DNA of 64,000 nt. It comes from Rhyacichthys aspro. Lineage: Eukaryota > Chordata > Actinopteri > Gobiiformes > Rhyacichthyidae. Numbering within the stretch: position 1 is the stretch's first letter; every line of letters begins with the position of its first letter. Position numbers and translations under genes: made by a program. Under the pieces are notes generated by a model. That model had not been told where the DNA came from and searched no databases. It saw nothing but the letters and a program-made list of their open reading frames with translations. The DNA lies in contig CM072154.1 in the NCBI GenBank assembly GCA_036850595.1, positions 13,523,330-13,587,329 of the forward strand. The letters are read 5' to 3'. Of the stretch, positions 38,541-50,440 are shown piece by piece.

Positions 38541-38544
38541 TAAA
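38539..38544 (+). terminator. b3galt4: b3galt4 polyadenylation hexamer overlapping the stop codon
   Basis: The sequence TTGTAATAAAG contains the stop TAA at 38538-38540 and AATAAA at 38539-38544. If used, the 3'UTR would be only about 15-30 bases. Confidence 0.5.
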
Positions 38545-38559
38545 GAAACATTTGCTTTA

Positions 38560-39900
38560 ATATTGTGAACAGCACAAGTGCTCTTCTCTCTGTGAAGAAA
38601 TACAATATAGTATGCACTGAGTAATTGAACTTTTTTATAGAATTTGTGTTTTAATCATTACCTTATGCCTTTTTTGCATAAAAAAATTGGAGATATAGCA
38701 ACCAGGAAGACATTTGTCGCAGCTCTACTATATTTATAACACCTTAGATTGCTCCACTGTGCACATAATACTGACACACACTATAACTGTGGAACAAAAC
38801 AACACAGGCATGTTGGATAGATAGTGACACCACATATTAGGCTACATTTGTAAAAACTAGAGTATATTGCAAATTACTGCAGATTTATACATGTTGCCAT
38901 CCTCAAAATCAAGCTAACAATCAACCCTGCAGGAAGCAACAATACAAAAACATTGCTGTAAACCCCATTAATGTCAAGCAAATATATAATTCCAAATTTA
39001 GCATAGATTTAGCATTAGATTCCATGAGTTCAAATTTGAATTCAATATCCACTCTATATTTGGCTGGAGAGATCAGTCTTTGTTTTTTTGAAGGTTAAGT
39101 CAACCTGCTGCCTTTGAACAGGTGTGGAGAAAAGTGTTTCTGTTTTTGTATCTCTGATCTCAAGAACAAGAATTACAGGAAGAAGAATATGAATTACAAC
39201 TTTGTACTGATGTGACATCGCTGGTTGTGGTCCCCTCAGGGTCACAATAGAATGCTTTCATTATAAAAGACAGTTTGGAGCCCAGGCTGTTTTGCATAAA
39301 CTAGTCATAAACAAAGTCAGCGTGCCTCCCCTCTGGTGTTATTCTACTAAAATCCACCTTTTATCCCACCTCCTACATTTCTTCTCTTTTTTCCCCACAC
39401 CAAAACACACAGTCTCTTGAAGAGCTGTCCTTCTAAAAAGAACACGATTAGTCCTAATAATTACTATACAAATGTTATTCCTGTTACGTGCAAATGGAAA
39501 GTATCACAAATTCTGTCCATATGTTTTGTTTATTTTATAACTTTTCTATGTAAAACATTTAATACAGCTACAGTCATTTTAGTCAAAGCAATGCATTGAC
39601 AAGTTACTGAAAAATGTTTGTCACACAAATTGTGACAGTGACAGTCAGACCAAATGTGGTATCTCAGATTGGTTCATTCTCTCAAGAGCACTCAGCACAC
39701 AGAAGTGCTGTGAGCAAAAACAGCCAGAGACATTGATTACAGATGAACTGCTTTTGGCATTGACATGCCAGTGCTTTCCATGTCAATGGTAGTCCTTATT
39801 AGGAGACTGCATGTCCTGTGGTATTTGTTGACACAGAAGAGACCAGTGTTCACAGGTCACTCCCACAGAAGGTTATAGGGAATTAGGCTCAACAATGGGT
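38560..39900. other. b3galt4-wdr46 convergent intergenic region
   Basis: AT-rich sequence without a supportable exon lies between two convergent genes. A minus-strand AATAAA near 39530 could serve wdr46 if the hexamer overlapping its stop is not used. Confidence 0.5.
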
Positions 39901-39909
39901 CCATGTTGT

Positions 39910-42900
39910 TTATTTTTTGAATCTATCCAGAGCAGATCTGTGGCCAGATACCATGATCTCCTCCTTATTCTTCTGCTTTTGTTCTTTTTCTTTTCTCATT
40001 TTCTCATCAACAGTTTTCTTGATTAAATCCTAAGAGAAAATATGACAAAGAAATGAACCATGATACATATCAGAAAACTCAACATCTTATTTGATCAGAT
40101 CAAGTCAGGTAGTTGCTATGAATTACTTACTCTTTGGTCCTCATGAGCCACTTGCTTCTTGCGTCTTTCAACAGCCCCTGCAGAGCTACGACCCTTTTTC
40201 TTAAACTTGGGAACAAACTTTTGTTTGTCAAGAGGATCAAAGCCCTAGAACATTTAAAGACTGAAGTTAACAAAAATAACAATAATGCCTAGCTGAGCAG
40301 ATGTTTTGATACTGACCAAAGCTTCAACCCTGTCTTGATGCCTTTGCTCAAACGTTGCTCGATCGACTTCTCCCAATTTGTTTGGGTCAAGGGTTATTAG
40401 CTCTGGCTGGATCTTCTCCAACAAAGCTTTAACTTCCCATTCCTGTCTCTGCTTTGCGCTGCGGTAGGGATTTGCATCCAGACCATCAAAGTTGGGCTCA
40501 CCAGCACCTGTTAATATCAGCTTTGATCATTATGCTGTACCTAATATGAGTAGCCTAAACATTTCAAATAATTTTAATAAGAAATGTACAGTGTACATAA
40601 AATTTAGAAGCAGTGAGCAGTAGTAGTTACAGACCAGGTACAAGCATGCTTGTGAAACCATCTCCATGTCCCACACCAAGAACATCCTCAAAAGGACAAA
40701 AGTGCAGTCCCCACACTGTTCCTCTCACTCTGTGAGCCATATAGGGCTTGGTAACAGGAGTGCTCCATACATCTCTGTACACCTGCATGGAAACAGATAA
40801 ACCTATGAGCAAATCATTGTTAAAGTGACCACCACTTTGGGAAAAACCTGCAAGGTTATTTAAAATAATGTACCATTGTGTGCGCTGCCTTACCTGAACA
40901 ATATCGCCTGTAGCTGCAGACAACAGGCCTCTCTGACTCAGAGATAGACAAGATGCTCCAGCAGGAAGAAAGTATGATTTTAGAGGTTTAAAAGCTCTAA
41001 TATCATAAACTTTTAGCTTTTTATCCATGCCTGATGTCACCATGTATCTGCAAAGAACAAAACATGACAAGGGGTTGCCCTCTAGTGCACATTTACAAAA
41101 TTGCAGCTTACCACACAAACCTACATGGAAGTCCTGTAACACTTAATTTAAACAGGCAATTAATTTAAACAATTAGATTATGTTTCGAAAACAAATAAAC
41201 AGAAGAGCTTCAAGACGACTCACGTGCCGGTCTTGTCTACACTGACAGAGCGTACGCCTCCCTGGTGACAGAGCATTTTTACAAGGGCCTCTTTCTGGTT
41301 TGGGGACCAAAGTGTGACTGTCCCATTGGGGTGACCGAGATGGATGATGGCATTATAAGGGTTCTGGCACATCACATCAAGGCGTCCGGTCTTGGTGCAG
41401 ATGGCTGCTACCTCTTTACCCACAGACACGTCGAGGTACTGCAGGAAACCTGTGGCACTCTGAGCATGAGAGTGAGGGTTGAATCAAAAAGACAGATCTA
41501 CAGACCTACATTCAGAATTAAAATCAGAACATTTTAGTAAGTAAAAATGAACAAACCGCTGTGGCAAGCAAAAAGTGGTAGGGAAGAAACTGCATGCGAA
41601 GAACGTCATTAAACTTGCGAACACAATGAAGCTCAATTCCATTGGAGTCATAGATATACAGCCATTTCTTCTGTGCCACTGCATACATGGCTTCACTATG
41701 AAGCCATCTAATAAAAGAGAATACAATTTAGAGGGAAAACGTGATGAGAGTTTAGGTCATAAAATATTGGGATTATATGTGACAAGGACTCACTTAACAT
41801 CATTGACAGACTCCATCACATTTATTTCACACATCAGCTGTTTGGATTGCCAGTCTAAACAAGCAATATGGCCTCTTCTTCCGCCAAGCAGCAGGTGACT
41901 AATCAGGGGACCACAATATGTTTGTACGGATTAATATGCAAGATCATCATCACATACACTTCTTCACAAAAAAAACGTACCAATGTCTAAGAATACAAAA
42001 AGTGTGATACTAACCGCCCCGTTTTACTGTAATCCAATCGATAGGGTCCAAACTGAGATAGTTTTAAATTGAAATACTGAAAATGAGGTAGAAAGAAAGA
42101 AAATGTATGTTTATAATATCCAATAGTGAGGCCATACACAGAAAATACCCCATTTCTTCCTAAGTCTTAGAAATAATAAATCACCAGATGTTTGCAGTGT
42201 GCCCAGTAACAAACTGAATTCTGTGTAGAGTATTGTGAAGAAAATCTGATTGCAATATGACCACTTTGGAATAGTAAACTTTGAAATGCTTTCACATTTA
42301 TAAATAAATTATGGCTCAAGACAAAGACAAAAACATGGAATTATTATTATTATTATTATTATTATGGCAAAAGCCATAATAACATTAAATTCAAATCTAT
42401 TTTATAAATTAAAAAAAAAATCTTACCAATCCAGTGTGCAGTATAGAAAATACTTAAGTACAACCTACAGTATCTCACCTTTGCACCAGACATTATATTT
42501 ATAGCATCTGCAATATCTTTCTGAGAAATTGTACAAGTGTCTTCCCCTTCATCTCCTTCTAGAAACCTGTAAAGAGGGAAGAGTCAAAAGTGTCACAACA
42601 TTTGTGAACAAGTGATATTTTGGTGTTGTTAGGTGTTATAGTGTTATTTTGGCATAAAGAAACCAGCTGCTTTAAACATAAGTTACCCTGCATCCTCTGG
42701 GAGGAGAAGGTCAAAGCGTGCAGCTTCATTCTGGGCCATTTCAGAAGCATCTTCTGAGCGAACAATGAGGTCTCTTAGCTTGTGGTGCCTGCGCTGTGGC
42801 TGAACGTTGATAGAAGTCATGTAATGCAAAGGGTAACCATAGCCAATAAAATAAAACACAGAAACAAAGCTTGTAAATAATGTACAACATACTTACTTTT

Positions 42901-43599
42901 GTGGTCTTTTCTTTCCTCTTGAACTTCTGAATCCTGTCTTTAGGAATAGGAGCAGGCCCAGGAAAGGGGTCTGATTTCTGAAAAATGTTTACAATGACAG
43001 AAAAAAGTCTACTTAGTTTATTTATTCAACACAAATGGAGGATTTCATATATTTAATTTTTTTTTTACCCCAGACACAAATTTCTTCCCATGTCCCTGTT
43101 CGAGCTCATGTTTTCTTTTCTTTGATGTCTCTGAGTTTTTCTTCTTCTGCTGCTGCTGCTCGCTTTGTCCACCATCATTTTCAGCTTTATTGTCATCCTT
43201 CACTTCTTTCGGAGCCTCCTGCCAATAACGAGCCGCGGGCTGCCAGAAAACAAGTACCATTTATAACAGTTCATTTTCAGGTGTAATTACCTACATAACA
43301 TCCATTGCTGCTTCCTATAACTGTCTTTACTATTAAGCTATATTTTACACACTTGCTGCTGATTTGATCCTTTACTGCTTAGTAAAGTATTACGTCCAAC
43401 CAGTGAAGTCACTCCTATATCAGCAGCCTGTACGATTCCTGCGTGAGCCTAACCAGAAATTACTTTGAAGTTTGACACGGTTTATCTACAACTGTTTAAT
43501 ACGTAACGCGGTTCTAGCAAACTTTAATTAAATGAACATTACCTGTTTCTTTTTCTCCACGTGTGAGTCCTTCTCCGGTACCTCGCAGACGGACGCCAT
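39910..43599 (-). CDS. wdr46: WD repeat-containing protein 46 (BING4/UTP7-like)
   Basis: This is the nucleolar WD40 protein related to yeast Utp7, a small-subunit processome component needed for 18S rRNA maturation. Fourteen exons on the minus strand join in frame: 43599-43543, 43239-43069, 42977-42897, 42793-42687, 42566-42479, 42076-42015, 41898-41794, 41707-41557, 41459-41224, 41047-40894, 40782-40635, 40507-40317, 40244-40131 and 40029-39910. The product is 594 residues (human about 610). The N-terminal third is lysine-rich with a CAG/AAG-rich run. WD repeats follow from YFNLKLSQFGPYRLDYSKTG onward (LLLGGRRGHIACLDWQSKQL, LGHPNGTVTLWSPN, SGMDKKLKVYDIRAFKPLKS). The C-terminal BING4CT region has GTVWGLHFCPFEDVLGVGHG and AGEPNFDGLDANPYR, then a basic tail. 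It is divergent from the first sulfotransferase gene and convergent with b3galt4. Confidence 0.96.
42341..42365. repeat. (ATT)n microsatellite in a wdr46 intron
   Basis: Short trinucleotide run of about eight units within the intron between the exons at 42566-42479 and 42076-42015. Confidence 0.95.
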
Positions 43600-43645
43600 G
43601 TTTGTTGTGTATATTGTGTCACTTCCGGTAACGTGACACCCGTAC
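43600..43645 (-). promoter_or_regulatory. wdr46: wdr46 promoter ETS site
   Basis: ACTTCCGG at 43621-43628 and an adjacent GTAACGTGAC lie about 25-40 bases upstream of the minus-strand start codon. Proximal ETS sites are common in ribosome-biogenesis gene promoters. Confidence 0.5.
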
Positions 43646-44304
43646 GCTTGTTTTTCCCTTTTTTCCTTTTTTTTTTCTTCGCACGCTCTCCAAAATCTGG
43701 GCGTTGTAGTTTTGGTGTCAAAAACAGGTGTGCCTTTTAGTTATTTATTTTTTGAAAGAAATTATATGCACAGATTTAAGTAAGATTGTAAAACTAGTTT
43801 GTTAAAATTGTTAAAGCTCTATTTTGCAATTAAGTTTTTTATGTTAGGTCATCAGTAAACTAGTGGGATTGAACAAAAGCCTGAGAGAAACGTCCGACAG
43901 GGAGGAGCTGGCCTTTGCCACATACAGAACCTTGGATATGATTACTCTGGAGAGTTGGTTATGCAATAAGAGGGGAAATGCTTTTGTGAGAGGAGAAAGT
44001 GCACCACAGTGGAGAAGAAACAGGGAAACACAGGGAAAAAATCTCAAGAAGGAAAGCAGAGAAACATGCCAAACCCAAAAGAGGTAAGTGTGACTCATTC
44101 TTATGTGTATCAAAAGAATGTGTTGCAGTGGTTTTCTGTTCTTCTGTAGTTTCTGTTTTGATGATTGAGCGAAATTTTGTGCTAAGCATAACAGCATCTT
44201 TACACTAGCATTGTCATTTACTGATACTACAGCAGTCAGCACAACTACTACTAATCTACTCCTAAGCCATGTGTCAATTATTTATATACTTTTTTACTTC
44301 TTAG

Positions 44305-45683
44305 ATGGCGTCAACACTTCGCCCAGAGATGTTTGACTTTCATGGAGTTTCAATGACTCACTTTTTCACAGATAACTGGGAGAATGTCCAAAACTTTCAA
44401 GCAAGGCCAGATGACATACTCATCGCAACATATCCCAAAGCAGGTTTGTTGTAAAAGTGACTCAGCATTCTTTTACAACATGTGAAGAGTGGGATATAGG
44501 CCTGTTTACTATTACATTTTCATTTTCTTTTAGGAACTACATGGGTCTCCTACATTCTTGACCTGCTCTATTTTGGTCAGACATCTCCAGACCGACAGAC
44601 ATCTATCCCAATCTATAAAAGAGTACCCTTTTTGGAAATTGCTCTCCCTAATTCAGATCCAGGTGCAACTCAAAAGCTGAACACTTACATTAAATTTATT
44701 TGTGCACAATAAAGGTAATAAACCTTTTATTTTCTTCAGAATTAAGCTTTATGGGAGCAGACTTGGCAAAGGACCTTCCCACCTCTCCCCGGCTCATTAA
44801 GACTCATCTTCCAGTTCAGTTTGTGCCCAAATCTTTCTGGGAGCAAAACTCCAGGGTACAGTTAAAAATTCAGGTTCACACTGTTCATTTAAAAAGTTTG
44901 ATAACCTCTAGATGTCCTTGTAGGTAGTGTATGTGGCCCGCAACGCCAAGGACAACATGGTGTCCTATTTCCACTTTGATCGCATGAATATGGTTCAACC
45001 AGAGGCTGGAGAATGGAGTGACTTCTTCCAAAGATTTCTGGAAGGAAAAAGTATATAAAATATTTAAATATTTCATACATGTGAGTTTGTTTTGCTGTAT
45101 GGTTTATTTCTGCAGTGGTGTTTGGATCATGGTATGACCACGTTAATGGTTGGTGGCAGAAGAAAAAGACATACCCCAAACTGCATTACATGTTCTATGA
45201 AGACATGGTTGAGGTAACATATTTACTTTAGATTTGCTTTGTGAGCGTCCTTTCCTATTTATGTTTGCTTATTGTCAAATACACCAGTGATTTATTATTG
45301 TACTTCCAGGACACAGATTTGGAAATAAACAAACTGTGCAGTTTCCTTGGTCTGTCTGTCAGACCTGAGGAAAGACAGCACATCACAGGCCAAGTCCAGT
45401 TTGATAAAATGAAAAAGAACGACATGGCCAATTACTCCACACTTGAAGTTATGGATTTTAAAGTGTCTCCTTTCATGAGAAAAGGTAACATAACACTATA
45501 ATAGTGTGACGTGTAAAAGAAGTTAAAACTCAGTCCACTGAGATAAAATCCTAACTCTCTGTGGTTCCAGGGAAGGTCGGCGACTGGAAGAACCATTTCA
45601 CTGTGGCACAGAATGAGAGGTTTGATGAAGATTATAAACAAAAGATGAAGGACCCCACACTCCAGTTCCGTACAACAATCTGA
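44305..45683 (+). CDS. Cytosolic sulfotransferase, SULT1-like, tandem copy 1
   Basis: Cytosolic enzyme that transfers sulfate from PAPS to hydroxyl groups of phenols, hormones or xenobiotics. Seven coding exons: 44305-44443, 44534-44662, 44740-44855, 44924-45050, 45116-45213, 45310-45484 and 45571-45683, giving 298 residues. Exon sizes 129, 127, 98 and 113 match the classical SULT1 gene structure. Visible motifs are the PAPS 5'-phosphosulfate loop YPKAGTTWVSYI, the catalytic His in LIKTHLP (H112), RNAKDNMVSYFHF, the GKVGDWK loop and the KxxxTVxxxE dimerisation motif (KNHFTVAQNE). An in-frame ATG at 44066 in an 18-base upstream exon (44066-44083) could extend the protein by six residues. The acceptor at 44301-44304 abuts the chosen ATG. 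Polyadenylation hexamer AATAAA at 45912-45917. The exact SULT1 subfamily cannot be assigned by eye. Confidence 0.94.
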
Positions 45684-45994
45684 TTAAAAATTGGACCAAA
45701 AACATACAGTTAAACTCCTCACCACTAATCAACACTTTAACTAAGATGTATGAATGAAGATGTGAAAATTCTGTCTATTTTGTTTACTTTTTCCATTTAT
45801 AATACTGTCAGGTATTTAGGTGACACCACATACTGCTCTGTAGTATTTAGCTGTGTTTGCCTCAAATAATGGACCAAATGTATAATAAATACTTTTTATC
45901 ATAAAAGTTTAAATAAATGATTTGCAAATGTAAAGGTGTTTTTGATGTCTGTGTTTTATGAAAATAACCAGCCACAGGAGCTAAACTTTCTGTG

Positions 45995-46091
45995 GGAAAG
46001 GTTGGTGGCTAGAAAAATCACTGCAGATCAAAATGGAGAGTTTAATAAGGACTACAAGAGAAAGATTATGAACTCCACACTTTTTAATTAA
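45995..46091 (+). pseudogene. Relic terminal exon of a third sulfotransferase copy
   Basis: This stretch aligns to the last SULT exon. It opens GKVGG, where the functional copies have GKVGDW; the tryptophan codon position is TAG (46010-46012). About five bases are missing relative to the intact exon, shifting frame. It then continues in the new frame as DQNGEFNKDYKRKIMNSTL, close to the QNERFDEDYKQKMKDPTL of copy 1, and ends with a TAA. No other exons of this copy are seen between the two intact genes, so it is a one-exon remnant of a decayed tandem duplicate. Confidence 0.85.
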
Positions 46092-46458
46092 ACAGAACAG
46101 CACACAATGTGACAATGTGATAAAAGATAGATAGTAGTTCTTTAGTGTGCCCTAAGACAAAACTAAAATGAAAATAGAATAAAGTTTAGTGAGCCACTTG
46201 GAGAGTTCATATGTGATCATTCATATCTGTTATACAAAGCCAGTAAGTACAGTACACACCCTCTTTTTAGTTCAGGAAGTTGCGCTGTGTTCCTTACTAT
46301 TACAAAACAATCTCAGACCTCAGAAGCAAAGAGAGTCCCTTCTCGTTGGGGTAAGTGGGGCTGAATACGACAGAGTTTTTAATGTATCTTATCACACATG
46401 ACAAAAACTACTACTATCAAATGTTGGGTTTTCTTTTAGGATTATTACACTGTCATAG

Positions 46459-47392
46459 ATGGAGAAGCCACCACGGCCATTACTGTTTGATTTTCATGGT
46501 GTCAGTATGACAAAATGCTTCACTGACAACTGGGAAAACGTCCAAAACTTCCAAGCCAAGTCAGATGACATTCTCATAGCAACATATCCCAAAGCAGGTA
46601 ACTGTGGGTGAATTAAACTTTTTCCTTTGGTAGTCTATTGGTTAATGTTTTGCCTATTGACTGTTTTAATTGTAGGAACAACCTGGGTCTCGTACATCAT
46701 TGACCTCCTGTATTTTGGACAGACATGTCCAGAGCGCCAGGCCTCTGTCCCGATTCATGAAAGAGTGCCTTTCCTGGACATTGCCATTCCTTTTCAACCA
46801 TCAGGTCAGTGGATTTGATTAATGGACTGTGGCTCTGTAGTGCTTTTACAGTGACTTCCTAAAGAGGGATTGGTCCATATTTCACTTCAGTTACACAACT
46901 CTATTGGCTTGAATCCACCATGTGACTTTAGCTAATATTTAAAATTACTGTACTGTTCAAACAACACTTTAACCTTTGATACCGAAGGATTTCCAATACC
47001 TACTCTTAATTAGTGTGACTTGCACAGTTGTTAACATTTGTGTCACTAATCTTTTTCTGGTCAAAGGGAAGGACTTGGCAGACCAGCTCCCGACATCTCC
47101 TAGACTCATTAAATCTCATCTGCCTGTCCAGTTTGTCCCCAAGTCCTTCTGGGAAAACAACTGCAGGGTAAATTCTATAGGAAACCTGAAACAGTGATGC
47201 AAAAAACAAATTAAAATGTATTTTCTTATCTGCATAGATAGTCTATGTGGCCCGTAATGCTAAAGATAGTGCAGTGTCTTACTATCACTTTGGACGGATG
47301 AATTATGGTCAGCCAGATCCTGGAGACTGGGACACGTACCTGAAAAGCTTCATGGATGGAAAGGGTAAATCTGCTGAAGAAGGGAAAAAAAT

Positions 47393-47469
<77 letters not shown>

Positions 47470-48073
47470 TATTATTAGATTCACCAATTGTATTTTTATT
47501 TTTTTTCAGTGGTGTTTGGATCCTGGTATGAACATGTGAACAACTGGTGGAAGAAGAAAGAGGCTTACCCAAAACTTCACTACATGTTTTATGAGGATTT
47601 GATTGAGGTGATCTGGATGTAGTATGCATCTTGAAAAATCTTTTTCCAATAAATGTTCAATTGCGTGTGTTTTTTAACACCCATAGGACCTTGGACGAGA
47701 AATAGTCCGTCTCTGTTCCTTCCTCGGCCTTTCTCCTTCAGCTGAGGAACTGGAAAAAGTCAAATCTGGAGCAATGTTTGGCAGTATGAAGCAAAACAGC
47801 ATGACCAATTATTCAACTGTTAAAATAATGGATCAGAAGGTGTCTCCCTTCATGAGGAAAGGTATGCAACCTCAAGTGAATCTGAATCAATTGGTGGATG
47901 AGCCTTAATGTTATACATAAATAAAGAGAATGTTTTCCAATGAATATGCTTTCATGTTAGGAAAAGTTGGTGACTGGAAGACCCACTTCACTGTAACCCA
48001 AAATGAGGTTTTTGATGAGGACTACAAGCAAAAAATGAAGGATTCGACATTACTTTTCCATACTGAAGTTTAA
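46459..48073 (+). CDS. Cytosolic sulfotransferase, SULT1-like, tandem copy 2
   Basis: PAPS-dependent sulfotransferase closely related to copy 1, in the same orientation. Exons 46459-46597, 46676-46804, 47067-47167, 47238-47364, 47510-47607, 47687-47861 and 47961-48073 give 293 residues. Six of seven exon lengths equal those of copy 1; the third exon is 101 instead of 116 bases. Motifs: YPKAGTTWVSYI, catalytic H107 in LIKSHLP, RNAKDSAVSYYHF, GKVGDWK and KTHFTVTQNE. The two copies differ at many sites, including the substrate-facing N-terminal loops, so they may have different substrates. The fourth intron carries a long TA microsatellite. The acceptor used for the first exon is either at 46439 or directly before the ATG. 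Confidence 0.94.
47397..47468. repeat. (TA)n microsatellite in sulfotransferase copy 2 intron
   Basis: Uninterrupted TA run of about 36 units, ending about 40 bases upstream of the acceptor of the 47510-47607 exon. Confidence 0.97.
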
Positions 48074-48079
48074 AAACAC

Positions 48080-50440
48080 ACCAGAGGTTTAAATATTAAG
48101 GTTTCAGTTTCTACAATTTACTTGACATTCATTTACTGAATGTATTGTATTATATCACTCTAATTCCATCTTGTAAGTGACAGTTAAAATATATCACAGT
48201 ACTTTGATTGTTGTAACACTAATCAGCTGAGCCCAAATTAGCCAGTTGTGCCTGAAAATGAGCACAGATGCTCAGGCTCAACAAAATATAAACACAACCA
48301 TTTACTTTGATCACACTTATAAATCAGTATAAATTGCTTGGGCTGTAAAGTGATCCAGTGTTTTTTTGGCTATTGTTGTTTCTTAATGCAACACTGAAGT
48401 GACATGTAAACCATATAATTAAACAGCATAGTAGTGTTGATTTGTTCCTTTAGTTTATTTGAATTCAAACAAGAAATGCAGCAAGAAACATTGAACAAAT
48501 GTTTAAAGAGCAATTTAACCGAACAGAGCTAACACTGTACTTCTGCACTGTGACGACACTGACAGCATTTCCTATGGCACATCCAGGTTTTTGGGCTGAC
48601 ATCTCTACAGGTGTGCATCACACCACCCTGCTTCATACATTAAAAAGGAAACAGCAAGTACAAATGCAGGAAGTTATCATAGGCTCACTGGAATGTAGAC
48701 AACACAAGGCAATTCAATTCAAGCATCTCGCTGGGAGGTAATGCAAGCCACTCTGAGGTAAACAGAAAAACAGAGAATGGCTCATACTGGGAAAATTAAG
48801 CAAGAGTTAAGTTTTATTCCAAAATAATGTTTATCTAGTTTGTTCACTAGTAGTCAAAATACTGTACATCATTTATATTTCATAACAAAGACCCAAGGCA
48901 ACAACTAGCAATCACACTGTAAGAGCAAGCCTCATTAAAATGAAGAGTTAAAGGGTTATTAGGAAACAACATTAGGAAATAATGACTGAACATGGCTCCA
49001 CTTAAAAACAGCTTTCTGTGACAATTGTCATCATTTTAGTACAAGAAAAATACACACTAGAAATCTTGCAGAATCAAGCCTTTAGTTAAGGTTTACAGAA
49101 CTTTAATTCATATTTCATAATACAATCCTGGGCATAGCTCAGAAATGATTTGACATTACCTGCAGGCCTTTATCAGCGCTTGGATCTGCATGTCCTGAAC
49201 AGATTACAGTTGTCTCTCAACATCCAACAAGTTCAGACAGTAGCAAAGCCACCTCAGATTGTCTTTCACAGTAAGGACTACAACCGTATCTTCACCTTTG
49301 TTTACGGACGTAAAAATAATTGTATTTACATTGTTGCTTATGTTTCATACACTGGAAATATATAAATTTTCAATAGTAAAATATTTTAGCTGAGTGCTCA
49401 GGCTTACAGGTAAGTGCTTTTTTTTACATGTCTATTAGACAATGCCATGCTATCATGGTATGATGCAGCCTTGCCAAGCTGTGCAGCATTTAAAGGATCA
49501 TGAGATGTTCCCGTTTAATTCAACATCTCATGGCTATATTTCATATTTTTGCCAAATGCAGTCATAGGCTTTAATATGCATACTAAAAGGTAGTAATTGC
49601 ACAGCACTGGGCAACTGAAAAAAAGATTCACTGAATAATTTCCCTTACTTGTAAATACTTGAACTTATTTTAAAAATGTAGCATCTGTGTGTGACTAATG
49701 TTTATGTCCTGCCACTGTATAATCAGCTTCATAGAAACAAGGACTGACAGAACAACACTGACAGTGGCAGCATGTTAAAATGTTAGAAAATGTAATCTAT
49801 AGCTGAGCCCCTGTGATACAAGACACTGACAAGTTCAACCAAGTAATGGGTTTTAAAATATACACAGAACCAAGAGCAGCACGAAACTAACATAGTCATA
49901 TGGCACATTGTATTAATGAAAACGGAAACTTATTTCTGAGACAGCACACACTTCCTATTTGTGTTGGAAATATTCATATACAGTATAGACAGCAGAGTTT
50001 TTAGATCTGTTATAGATGATGCAAAGCCTCAGTGGACATTTTACTGTTTATATAATTGTCGCTCAAAATATTAACCAACTCATTAGCAGTGCTTGAGATG
50101 TGATAGCTGGGTTTGAATAAGATGTAGTAGGTATATGGTCCCAGTGTTTTATAGATTATACCAGTGTGTAATGCAAAATGTAACTGAGTCATACAACACA
50201 GAGATGGAAATAATGTGTGTATGAGAGATGTAATGTGCCATAAACATACACCATGTTTAAACAACAACTCCTTTTAACAAGGTAAAAGGCAGCAGGGTGA
50301 TACTAATGTAAGTATCCCAGAATTGCTTTTGCATATTTTACCTCCTCAAAAAATTTATGTTAAAAATGGAACCTTTTATATTTTAAGAAAAGCATTGTTG
50401 AATGGGTGTATTTGCGTGGTCCTAGCGCCCAAGTTTTGGT
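48080..50440. other. Sulfotransferase-prrt3 convergent region
   Basis: No exon is seen. This probably contains the short 3'UTR of sulfotransferase copy 2 and a long prrt3 3'UTR. A minus-strand AATAAA occurs at 48459-48454, which would give prrt3 a 3'UTR of about 2 kb. Confidence 0.45.
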
